Source: G963667975 sp963677395 (GTDB lineage: Bacteria; Bacteroidota; Bacteroidia; Bacteroidales; G963667975). From it: a DNA stretch of 64,000 nucleotides. The stretch lies in assembly GCA_963677395.2 (NCBI GenBank), contig OY781965.2:3844001-3908000 (forward strand). The letters run 5' to 3'. Each line of letters starts with the position of its first letter. Positions within the stretch are counted from its first letter, which is position 1. Positions 35,460-44,108 of this stretch are shown here, in pieces. The notes beneath the pieces were generated by a model, which ran no database searches, was not told the origin of the DNA, and saw nothing but the letters and a program-made list of their open reading frames with translations. The translations under genes and the position numbers were made by a program.

Positions 35460-35495
35460 AAAACAGGCCGGTAAGAGTATTTACGGCCTGTTTTA
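35460..35495 (+). terminator. Intrinsic terminator after the metal-trafficking cluster
   Basis: AAAACAGGCCG and CGGCCTGTTTT pair around a loop of about 14 bases, ending in a short T run. It lies 34 bp after the HMA gene. Confidence 0.75.
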
Positions 35496-35613
35496 CGTTA
35501 ATGAAACTGCATCTGGCATCTTATTTTCTATTGCGTTCCGAAAAGTGTACGGATAACACATTTTTGGAACGTAAAAATGTCATGAATTACATTTTCCGGA
35601 ATGAATATCTTTA

Positions 35614-37329
35614 TTACAAACAAATCTCTTTACTGATTTCTTTTCCTGAAATAAAGCTCCATGACTGTGAATCAAGCGAAATAGAAACCTTTTCATGATT
35701 GATTTTCAACATTATCGATTTTTCAGGATAAACATCACGGATAAAATTAGCCAGCACAAAGGCTTTCTCGATACCATCTCCGGTCAGGAAATTAGCCACT
35801 TCATCAGGTTGAGCTAAACGGCAACCTTCGTAAACAGAGTCATTGGGCATATCGATCAACTGCTCATAAACCTGATCGGGGGTTTTCCCTTCAAACATCA
35901 GATTGCTCACAGGGTTACGCTCCAGCGCAGCTTTAATAAAAGGAGCCCAGTCAATCCGATCCATCTGACGATAAGCATAAAGAGCCAGCTCTGCTGTTTC
36001 AGACTCCTCCACCCTCGAAAATACTTCGTGAATCACCTCTTCGCGACTCATGCCGGGTACAATATTCAGTACCGGAGCTTTGCGGAAGGTTTTACCGAAA
36101 GTTTCGGGCAATCGTGGTTCAATGTGCAGATAGTTCTGCAAACCATCAAAAAATTCGCGCATCTTGGGACAATTGCGAACCAAAATATTTTCGAGAAAAT
36201 AATCCCGCTTTTGCTCAAATGCTGCATCAGAATTTTCGTCCAGATACTCTTCAAAAAGATTTACGACAACCTTATCCGTACGCGGAACAAGATGAAACTC
36301 TCCTGCATCAATCTCTGCCAGCAACGCATCGCGACTATTGCCTGAAAGCGAATTTTTACTACCATGTTCGTATTCAAAAATACTGCGAATTTCGATGTAA
36401 CAAGGCTTTCCGTTGCGGATATGACGATACTGGAAACAATTCCAGAAAGAGCCTTCGGAACGCAGGTAATTAATAAACGTTTCAAAGGTAAGTTCTGCAT
36501 CCAGATATTTACGCAGTTTACAACTAAACTCCTGATATGCATCAGGATGAATGGTTGCATCTTTAAAAGAAGTATGTATATGACCTGTGATATGCGAAAC
36601 CAGTGTAACCTTTTCATTCTCCATTGCACGACGTGCCTTTTCGGTAAGCATGGTACCGTTGTACCACATATTTTTGGTAACAATCCGGCGGTTGTTTGTA
36701 ATCAACCCATCTTTTTCCGCAATAAAATTTTGCGAGTGCAAAGGAGTAGCCATCAGATAGATTTTCTCGAGCGGAATTTCACCCACTACATACATGGCTG
36801 CGGCATACAACGCGGCCAGCGAAACACATTCGCCTGCTCCGGTGGTATAACCTTCCTTCAGTTTGAAAGCCGTCATAGCTTCTACAGTTTCCGTTTTCCA
36901 ATATGGAATGGCATCGTCAGTATATTTATCCAGACCAAAATGTTTGCGGATATCTATGCTGAAATAATACTTATCGCCCTCGTAGCCAAAGAGCGCATTG
37001 GAACTCCGGAGCGTTTCAAAATCGATAAACTCCTTAAAGCGGTTAAGTTCAGTCTGTTTCTGCGTTAATCCCCAGGTTTCCAGATCAAGATTGAAGACGT
37101 AGTTATCCATGATAAACTGCTTGATGCGGTTCACCTTGTAGGTAAACGACTTCTTATGGATGTTCGCAAACCAGGAGTGATCGCGCCATTTCCAGATCAC
37201 TGGCGACATGATATTGGACAGAACCAGTGGATAAAATAACTCGGGGAAGATAAAAATCTCCATGTCGGAGAGCGTAAAAGCGGAAGAGTATTTTTCGAGA
37301 TCGCGCGGATTGGTTATTTTCTTTTGCAT
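35614..37329 (-). CDS. Large uncharacterised protein with transglutaminase-like core
   Basis: The 571-residue cytosolic-looking protein has no signal peptide or membrane segment. The block GAGECVSLAALYAAAMYVVG, followed by EKIYLMATPLHSQNFI, fits the Cys and His parts of a transglutaminase/papain-like fold; the expected Asp is not assigned. The rest (helical, acidic C-terminal third) is not recognised. Similar genes occur in Bacteroidales as single-copy conserved hypotheticals, from memory. A promoter box on its strand at 37346-37353 suggests monocistronic expression. It does not belong to the neighbouring restriction-like locus, which points the other way. Confidence 0.6.
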   Translation of the reverse strand: MQKKITNPRDLEKYSSAFTLSDMEIFIFPELFYPLVLSNIMSPVIWKWRDHSWFANIHKKSFTYKVNRIKQFIMDNYVFNLDLETWGLTQKQTELNRFKEFIDFETLRSSNALFGYEGDKYYFSIDIRKHFGLDKYTDDAIPYWKTETVEAMTAFKLKEGYTTGAGECVSLAALYAAAMYVVGEIPLEKIYLMATPLHSQNFIAEKDGLITNNRRIVTKNMWYNGTMLTEKARRAMENEKVTLVSHITGHIHTSFKDATIHPDAYQEFSCKLRKYLDAELTFETFINYLRSEGSFWNCFQYRHIRNGKPCYIEIRSIFEYEHGSKNSLSGNSRDALLAEIDAGEFHLVPRTDKVVVNLFEEYLDENSDAAFEQKRDYFLENILVRNCPKMREFFDGLQNYLHIEPRLPETFGKTFRKAPVLNIVPGMSREEVIHEVFSRVEESETAELALYAYRQMDRIDWAPFIKAALERNPVSNLMFEGKTPDQVYEQLIDMPNDSVYEGCRLAQPDEVANFLTGDGIEKAFVLANFIRDVYPEKSIMLKINHEKVSISLDSQSWSFISGKEISKEICL

Positions 37330-37813
37330 GGCGATAATTTAAGTGCAAAGGTATGATTTTCGTAAAAACGAACATTGAGTTCTTCTATTTTGCCAGGCTA
37401 AACAGAAGGACAGTAGAAAAGTTCAATGCGGGAGTGAGGAAGAGGTTGATAGCGAATTTTAAATTCAAAGTTATCGATAAATAGAACCATTAAAATGCTT
37501 GATTTTCAACAAACCATTTTTCCCAGACAATATCGATTTTTTATTTATATTTGCTCTTGCATCAACAAAATTTAAAGTTCATGTTATAGAGACAAATACT
37601 AAGAATAGTGTTAATTGCAGAAAATTATCAAAAAAAGCAAACACCGATACGTCATAAATAAAAATCAATTAGATAGCCCGTGTGAAATCCTGTGAATTAA
37701 CGGAAATTAAAATGCTTCTCTTCTTACTTGTTGAAACAACGAATTACATTCTATTGAAGATAAAGAGTAATAAAATTAAGATCATGAATCCTATTTAAAC
37801 AATTAAAAAACAA
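37330..37813. other. Divergent spacer before the restriction-like locus
   Basis: The 484 bp are AT-rich and have no credible gene. The left end has a minus-strand -7 box (CAAAGGTA, 37346-37353) serving the transglutaminase-like gene. A plus-strand TATATTTG lies at 37546-37553; if used, it would give the helicase gene a leader of about 255 nt. Confidence 0.45.
37346..37353 (-). promoter_or_regulatory. Promoter -7 box of the transglutaminase-like gene
   Basis: On the minus strand this reads TACCTTTG (TAnnTTTG), 17 bp upstream of the start codon. No clear -33 box was seen. Confidence 0.4.
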
Positions 37814-40711
37814 ATGAATACGCTCACTATTTACCACGCTAAACTTTATGCTTTTGAGCTAACGAGGCAACTTCCGGCAAATGATATAGGAAAGTTCACT
37901 GCATCCTTGCAGGATGCTCAGGTAGATTTAAACCCACACCAGGTCGAAGCTGCTCTTTTCGCCTTTCAATCCCCACTTTCTAATGGAGCAATTTTAGCGG
38001 ATGAAGTTGGGTTGGGTAAAACCATAGAAGCAGGTATTATTCTTTCTCAACAATGGGCGGAGCGCAAAAGAAAACTCATAATTATCTGCCCGTCCAATCT
38101 GCGTAAACAATGGAATCAGGAATTATTGGATAAATTCTTTCTTCCTTCTATCATATTAGAATCAAAATCATTCAATCAAGCCGTAAAAGATGGCAATATG
38201 AATCCTTTCAATGTGAAAGATTCTATTGTTATTTGTTCGTTTCAGTTCGCCCGTACCAAAGAAACATACTTAAGAAATACGGCATGGGATTTAGTAATAA
38301 TTGATGAAGCACACCGATTACGAAATGTTTACAAACCCTCAAATAAAATTGGAAACACGCTTAAAAATGCACTGTGGGAGCGCAAAAAAGTATTGCTTAC
38401 CGCAACACCTCTTCAAAACTCTATACTTGAACTTTACGGGCTTGTCAGCATAATAGATGATTATGTTTTTGGCGATTTAAAAAGTTTCAAAAGCAAATAT
38501 AGTCGCCAGCTCGATGATGAAGACTATTCTGAGCTGAGAAGTCGTTTGCAATCTATTTGCAAAAGAACACTCCGTCGACAAGTATTGTCTTATATAAATT
38601 ACACCAATAGAAAACCAATCTGCGAGAAGTTTTCTCCTTCTCCGGAAGAACACCAACTTTATCTTTGGGTTTCGGAATATCTGCAACGTCCCAAATTATT
38701 TGCATTACCCAACAGTCAACGCCAGTTGATGACGTTGATACTTAGAAAACTCCTTGCTTCTTCTACCTTTGCTATATATGGTACTTTCGAGACCCTTATT
38801 GCTCGTCTTGAAAATTTGATTTCAAAGAATGAAACCAATCTTGCCGAAGCAATTGAGCAAGATTACGAAACTTTTGAGGAAACACAGGAAGAGTGGCTGG
38901 ATGAAAGCGAAGAAGCTGCTGTGGAGGTTGAATTACTTTCAGATGAAGATATTGCTGCAATTAAATCAGAAATTGAAGATTTAAAGAAATTCCGTGACCT
39001 TGCCCACAGAATTAGAAAAAACACAAAGGCAGATCACTTATTTACTGCCTTAGATAAAGCATTTGAGCAGATAAAGGTGTTGGGTGCAAACGAAAAGGCT
39101 TTGATTTTTACCGAATCTCGCAGAACTCAGGATTTCTTAAGCAATATCTTGCAAGCTCAGGGGTATGAAGTTGTGCTTTTCAACGGGGTAAACAATGATG
39201 CTAAATCAAACCAAATATACCGTGATTGGAAAGAAGAACATAAAGACTCTGATAAAATTACAGGTTCGCCTACAGCCGACAAAAGAGCAGCATTGGTTGA
39301 TTACTTCCGTAATAAAGCAACTATAATGATCGCTACAGAGGCAGCAGCTGAAGGAGTGAATTTACAGTTTTGCTCACTGTTGGTAAATTATGACCTGCCC
39401 TGGAACCCTCAGCGTATCGAACAGCGTATCGGACGCTGCCACCGCTACGGGCAGAAATTCGATGTGGTTGTTGTAAACTTCCTGAACTTAAAGAATGCAG
39501 CAGATGTGCGTGTTTATGAATTGTTAGACCAGAAATTTCGATTGTTTGATGGTGTATTTGGGGCAAGCGACGATGTTTTGGGAGCAATTGGCAATGGTGT
39601 GGATTTTGAAAAGCGTATTGCTCAAATTTATAACGATTGTCGGACAACTGAAGAAATTCAGAATGCATTCGACCAATTACAGGTTGATTTAAAGGATGAA
39701 ATATCAGAGAAGATGCAATCCGTTCGTTCTATTCTTATTGAAAAGTTAGACGAAGAAGTAAGAGAAAAATTGAGAGACGATTTTGAAGAAACAAAAAAAT
39801 ACCTCAATACTTTTGAGCAGAGACTTTGGAAAACAACCCGGTTTTTTCTTCAGGACGTTGCAACATTCAACGAAGAGGAATTTTCTTTCAGTCTCAGAAA
39901 AAACCCATTCCCCGATGAAAATATACATTCGGGCCCTTATATGATTCTGAAAACCGAGGAGGGTAAGAGAAAATCAGATGTTTTCGTGCCGGAAGATACC
40001 AATATCTATCGTGTTGGACATAAGTTAGCTCAACGAATTTTAAAAGCTTGCAAAGAGTCGACTACTCCGGTTAAAGAGGTGGTATTTGACTACTCAAACA
40101 CTCAAACGAAAATTACCCTATTGGAACAATTCGTAGGTAAATCTGGCTGGCTTTGCCTCGAACACTTGGCAATTCAGTCATTTGAATATGAAGACTATTT
40201 GTTATTGGCTTGTGTTACGGATGATGGCGAAACTATGGATAAGGAAACTTCGGAAAGGTTGTTTTCTTTAATTGCTACCGAAGGTGCAGAAACTTCCGTT
40301 CCAAACAATATCATTCCACGATTTAAGGAAATTCTTTTTAGCCAACAGCAGGAAATAATCAGCGAAAACGCTTCGCGTAATCGTGATTTCTTCGATACAG
40401 AAATGGATAAGCTCGACCAGTGGGCAGATGACATGAAGATAAGTCTTGAAAAGGAAATCAAAGACCTTGATGCCGAAATAAAATTGCGGAAGTCAGAAGC
40501 CAAGAAAATGATGAACCTTGAAGCAAAGGTAAAAGCGCAGCGAATTATCAAAGAATTAGAAAAGAAACGTAGCGAAAAGCGTCAAACACTTTTCACAGCA
40601 CAGGATGAAATTGATGGACGTAAGGATGATTTGCTTACCGAAATTGAAAGCAGGCTAAATCAACAGATTGAGCAAAAAGAGTTATTCACTATCCTTTGGA
40701 AAATAGTATAA
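37814..40711 (+). CDS. SNF2/RapA-type helicase of a restriction-like locus
   Basis: The 965-residue protein has both helicase lobes. Motif I is ADEVGLGKTIEAG near residues 60-74, motif II is DEAH at 164-167, motif III is LLTATPLQN, and motif VI is RIEQRIGRCHRYGQ. The form ADEVGLGKT and the QRIGRCHR-GQ ending are typical of RapA/SNF2 translocases. A charged insert occurs between the lobes, and a coiled-coil tail fills about the last 120 residues. It should move along DNA without necessarily unwinding it. It leads a tight four-gene run, 1 bp before the AlbA_2 gene. Similar SNF2 helicases occur in DISARM and BREX-like systems, but none of the other genes of those systems is here. Confidence 0.88.
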   Translation: MNTLTIYHAKLYAFELTRQLPANDIGKFTASLQDAQVDLNPHQVEAALFAFQSPLSNGAILADEVGLGKTIEAGIILSQQWAERKRKLIIICPSNLRKQWNQELLDKFFLPSIILESKSFNQAVKDGNMNPFNVKDSIVICSFQFARTKETYLRNTAWDLVIIDEAHRLRNVYKPSNKIGNTLKNALWERKKVLLTATPLQNSILELYGLVSIIDDYVFGDLKSFKSKYSRQLDDEDYSELRSRLQSICKRTLRRQVLSYINYTNRKPICEKFSPSPEEHQLYLWVSEYLQRPKLFALPNSQRQLMTLILRKLLASSTFAIYGTFETLIARLENLISKNETNLAEAIEQDYETFEETQEEWLDESEEAAVEVELLSDEDIAAIKSEIEDLKKFRDLAHRIRKNTKADHLFTALDKAFEQIKVLGANEKALIFTESRRTQDFLSNILQAQGYEVVLFNGVNNDAKSNQIYRDWKEEHKDSDKITGSPTADKRAALVDYFRNKATIMIATEAAAEGVNLQFCSLLVNYDLPWNPQRIEQRIGRCHRYGQKFDVVVVNFLNLKNAADVRVYELLDQKFRLFDGVFGASDDVLGAIGNGVDFEKRIAQIYNDCRTTEEIQNAFDQLQVDLKDEISEKMQSVRSILIEKLDEEVREKLRDDFEETKKYLNTFEQRLWKTTRFFLQDVATFNEEEFSFSLRKNPFPDENIHSGPYMILKTEEGKRKSDVFVPEDTNIYRVGHKLAQRILKACKESTTPVKEVVFDYSNTQTKITLLEQFVGKSGWLCLEHLAIQSFEYEDYLLLACVTDDGETMDKETSERLFSLIATEGAETSVPNNIIPRFKEILFSQQQEIISENASRNRDFFDTEMDKLDQWADDMKISLEKEIKDLDAEIKLRKSEAKKMMNLEAKVKAQRIIKELEKKRSEKRQTLFTAQDEIDGRKDDLLTEIESRLNQQIEQKELFTILWKIV

Positions 40712-40712
40712 C

Positions 40713-42389
40713 ATGAACAACGATGAACTTGTAATTTTAGTTGACGAACTCAGAGCCTTTCCAAAAGAAAATGAATGGGTAGAATTTAAAACAGGTACTG
40801 CAACCACACACGATAAGTTGGGGCAGTATCTTTCTGCTATTTCCAATGCTGCTTGCATTGCAGGTGAGCCTTTTGGTTACTTTGTTTTTGGGGTAGTAGA
40901 TGAATCTCATGAAGTTGTTGGTACTAAGTTCAAGTTTAAAAACAGAAAAGAAGAAAATCAGGAGTTAGAGTTGTGGATTAGACGATTGTTGTATCCTTCT
41001 GTAAACTTTCAACATTTTACTTGTCAACACGGTGTGTTTTATTTGGAAATATTCAAAATCCCAGCTGCTGTTGGAGAGCCAACTCATTTTAAGAAAATAC
41101 CCTATATCCGATTCGATTCGAGTCTTACTGATTTAAGAAATTTCCCGAATCATATCAGGACAATCTACAACTCTCAAATCGACTGGTCAGCAAAAATCAT
41201 TGATAAAGCTGCTATCAACGATTTAGACCCCGGAGCCATTGCTCAGGCACGCGAAAAGTACAAGGAGAAAAACAGTAATAAATCGTGGTTTCATGAAATC
41301 GATCAATGGGATAGTGCCACGTTTTTAGACAGAGCAAAAATTACTATTGGTGGTAAAATTACCAATACGGCTATTCTCCTTTTAGGAAAAGAAGAAGCAG
41401 TTCATTATATTTCACCGGCAGTAGCTCAAATAACATGGAAATTAGATACCGAAGAATCGGCCTACGAGCATTTCGAAATCCCGCTTTTTCGTACAGTCAA
41501 TGATGTGATTAAACGAATTCGAAATGTAAAGTACAAATTTTTTCCGGATAATCAGCTTATTGCCACCGAAGTGCAAAAGTACGATACAGAAGTGATTCTG
41601 GAAGCTTTAAACAATTGCATAGCACATCAGGATTACGGACAAAATTCTCGCATTGTGCTTGTCGAAAAAGTAAACAAGTTAATTTTCAGGAATGCAGGTG
41701 GATTTTTCGAAGGAAAAGCCGAAGATTACTGCGAAGGGAACCGTACTCCTCAAAAATATCGTAACAAATGGCTGGCAAATGCCATGGTAAATCTAAATAT
41801 GATTGACAGCTTGGGTTTCGGTATTTCAAAAATGTACCGTAGCCAGATGAAACGCTTCTTCCCCTTGCCCGACTATTCACAAACCACTGTTAATGAAGTG
41901 GTACTCGAAATATATGGGCATACCATTGATATGAATTACTCGAAGCTTCTGATTGAGAAAAAAGATGTACTTTCGCTAACCGAGGTGGTGCTGTTGGACA
42001 GAATTCAAAAAGGAATGACCATTACCGAAGAAGCTGCCAAATTATTGAAGAAAAACCAATTGATTGAGGGACGTAAGCCTAATTATTTTATCTCGTCTCA
42101 TATAGCTGAAGCAACAAACCAAAAAGCTAAATACATTAAGAATCGGGGGTTTAAAGACGATCACTACAAAAAAATGGTGTTAAATTTTATCAAAGAATAT
42201 GGTAAGGCTAGCAAAGAAGAAATCGACAATCTTCTTTTAGATATACTTCCTGATATTTTAGATGATGGTCAAAAGAAAAATAAAGTAAGAAATTTGATGT
42301 ATGCCATGCATAAAAGAGATAAAAGTATTGAAAATAAGGGAACTACACGAAATCCTATCTGGATATTATGTTTATCTAATTCCGATTAA
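40713..42389 (+). CDS. AlbA_2 (Schlafen-type) DNA-binding domain plus HATPase protein
   Basis: The 558-residue protein has an AlbA_2/Schlafen-like domain in the first 150 residues (ENEWVEFKTGTATTHDKLGQ, AISNAACIAGEPFGYFVFGV) and a GHKL/HATPase_c_4 part around residues 280-400 (EALNNCIAHQDYGQNSRIVL, FRNAGGFFEG, LGFGISKMYRSQMKRFFP). A winged-helix end follows. This layout is common in bacterial regulators and in defence islands, where the domain may sense nucleic acid or nucleotides. It lies between helicase and methyltransferase genes and is likely a component or regulator of the locus. The intergenic gap to the helicase is one base. Confidence 0.85.
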   Translation: MNNDELVILVDELRAFPKENEWVEFKTGTATTHDKLGQYLSAISNAACIAGEPFGYFVFGVVDESHEVVGTKFKFKNRKEENQELELWIRRLLYPSVNFQHFTCQHGVFYLEIFKIPAAVGEPTHFKKIPYIRFDSSLTDLRNFPNHIRTIYNSQIDWSAKIIDKAAINDLDPGAIAQAREKYKEKNSNKSWFHEIDQWDSATFLDRAKITIGGKITNTAILLLGKEEAVHYISPAVAQITWKLDTEESAYEHFEIPLFRTVNDVIKRIRNVKYKFFPDNQLIATEVQKYDTEVILEALNNCIAHQDYGQNSRIVLVEKVNKLIFRNAGGFFEGKAEDYCEGNRTPQKYRNKWLANAMVNLNMIDSLGFGISKMYRSQMKRFFPLPDYSQTTVNEVVLEIYGHTIDMNYSKLLIEKKDVLSLTEVVLLDRIQKGMTITEEAAKLLKKNQLIEGRKPNYFISSHIAEATNQKAKYIKNRGFKDDHYKKMVLNFIKEYGKASKEEIDNLLLDILPDILDDGQKKNKVRNLMYAMHKRDKSIENKGTTRNPIWILCLSNSD

Positions 42390-42433
42390 ATGAAACCTGC
42401 TTAGATAAACTTTAGATAAACTTTTAGACAAAC
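42370..42433. promoter_or_regulatory. Operator-like array of TTAGATAAAC boxes before the methyltransferase gene
   Basis: An inverted copy GTTTATCTAA (42370-42379) lies at the very end of the AlbA_2 gene, followed by direct copies TTAGATAAAC (42401-42410), TTAGATAAAC (42412-42421) and TTAGACAAAC (42424-42433), spaced 11-12 bp, close to one DNA turn. The last ends 7 bp before the Mod ATG. Such a set is what a regulator binding cooperatively would recognise. Confidence 0.55.
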
Positions 42434-42440
42434 AGCATAT

Positions 42441-44105
42441 ATGACTGCAAACTCCAAACAAAAACTCGAACTCACATGGATTGGCAAAGGCAACGAACCC
42501 AAGCTCGAACCTCGTATTCTGATTGAAAACCCGGAATACAGCTATGGCGACCCCAATACGGACAATATGCTTATCCACGGCGACAATCTTCTTGCCCTCA
42601 AAGCCCTCGAACAGGACTTTGCCGGAAAAGTAAAATGTATATACATTGACCCGCCTTACAATACAGGCAATGCCTTTGAACATTACGATGATGGAGTAGA
42701 GCATTCTATTTGGTTGAATTTGATGAGCCAGCGTCTCAAGATATTGAGAAATCTTCTCGCTGATAATGGTTCAATCTGGATTACACTTGATGAAAATGAA
42801 GTCCATTATTGTAAAGTAATGTGCGATGAAATATTTGGAAGAAAAAATTTCATAATATCAATTGCATGGAACTCTCGTAAATCAAAACAGAATGATACTA
42901 TAATTAGTCTCGCTCACAATCATAATTTGGTTTATGCTAAAAACATTGATAAGGTTCAAGTAAATAGAATGCCTATCAACGATGATAAGTTTTCAAATCC
43001 TGATAATGACCCAAACGGAGATTGGGTTGCAGACCCATTTGATGCTCCACAAATAAGGCCAAACCTAACTTACGCCATAAAGAACCCAAACACAGGTGAA
43101 GAATTTTGGCCTCCTAAAGGAAGACATTGGCGAACAGGTGAAAAAGAATATAATGAGTATTTAAAAAATGGGAGAATAATCTTTGGAAAAACTGGAAATT
43201 CAAAACCTCAATTAAAAAGGTATAAAAAAGATGCCCAATTGAAAGGGGAAGCTCCTAATACTTGGTGGGATGATTGTGGTACTGCAACAGAAGCGACACA
43301 GGAGTTGATAAAAATATTTACAAAAGATAATTTATTTGGAACACCTAAACCAGAGAGGTTAATAGAAAGAATTCTTTATTTAGGTTCTAAGGAAAATGAC
43401 TTAGTTCTTGATTCTTTCTTAGGCTCAGGTACTACCGCAGCCGTAGCACACAAAATGGGTCGTCGTTGGATAGGGGTTGAGTTGGGTGAACATGCAAAAA
43501 CGCACTGTTTCCCACGCCTCAAAGCGGTAGTGGATGGTGAGCAGGGCGGTATAAGCAAAGCAGTAAACTGGCAAGGTGGTGGTGGCTTTAAATTTTACAC
43601 ACTTGCACCCCCATTGTTGCGTATTGATAAATTTGGAAATAAGGTTATTAATACCGAGTATGATGCTCAAATGTTGGCGGCCGCTATGGCTAAACAAGAG
43701 GGTTTTAGTTTTCAGCCCGATGAGCAGAAGTATTGGAAACAAGGGCGTTCGTCCGAGCAAGACTATATTTTTACTACCACACAATACCTTACTCGCACCA
43801 TGCTCGATGCCATTGCCGAAGATTTACTTTCCGAAGAAAGTTTACTCGTTTGTTGTGCGCAGTTCGAGGCCGGGTTAGAAAATGCTTACCCAAATATCAA
43901 CTTGCGTAAAATACCGGCTATGTTGCTGGGGCGTTGCGAGTTCAAACAAGATAGCGACTACAGTCTGAATATAGTTGATAGTCCTCTTGATGAACTTCGC
44001 CCTGCTACTGGCGAACGGATTAAACCCGAAGCAGCAAAATCAAAAGTCAATCCAAAGCATACTACCGATATGCCCGACTTATTTAGTCAAACTACCAACG
44101 AATAA
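42441..44105 (+). CDS. Type III Mod-like adenine-specific DNA methyltransferase
   Basis: The 554-residue protein has motif IV as IDPPYNTGNAF (Asp70-Pro-Pro-Tyr73) ahead of the SAM-binding motif LDSFLGSGTTAAVAHKMGRR, the order of beta-class N6-adenine methyltransferases. The N-terminal ELTWIGKGNEP...LIHGDNLLALKAL segment is typical of type III Mod proteins. A C-terminal part after the SAM motif is shared with other Mod proteins and forms the interface to Res. It would protect host DNA by methylating one strand of an asymmetric site. It ends 3 bp before the Res gene. Length is at the short end for Mod, mainly because the target-recognition region between the motifs is small. Confidence 0.93.
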   Translation: MTANSKQKLELTWIGKGNEPKLEPRILIENPEYSYGDPNTDNMLIHGDNLLALKALEQDFAGKVKCIYIDPPYNTGNAFEHYDDGVEHSIWLNLMSQRLKILRNLLADNGSIWITLDENEVHYCKVMCDEIFGRKNFIISIAWNSRKSKQNDTIISLAHNHNLVYAKNIDKVQVNRMPINDDKFSNPDNDPNGDWVADPFDAPQIRPNLTYAIKNPNTGEEFWPPKGRHWRTGEKEYNEYLKNGRIIFGKTGNSKPQLKRYKKDAQLKGEAPNTWWDDCGTATEATQELIKIFTKDNLFGTPKPERLIERILYLGSKENDLVLDSFLGSGTTAAVAHKMGRRWIGVELGEHAKTHCFPRLKAVVDGEQGGISKAVNWQGGGGFKFYTLAPPLLRIDKFGNKVINTEYDAQMLAAAMAKQEGFSFQPDEQKYWKQGRSSEQDYIFTTTQYLTRTMLDAIAEDLLSEESLLVCCAQFEAGLENAYPNINLRKIPAMLLGRCEFKQDSDYSLNIVDSPLDELRPATGERIKPEAAKSKVNPKHTTDMPDLFSQTTNE

Positions 44106-44108
44106 GCC

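Noticed and set aside
36364..37068. A 234-codon frame antisense to the transglutaminase-like gene
   Set aside because: The minus-strand gene has a promoter, a good start and domain motifs; the plus frame has none.
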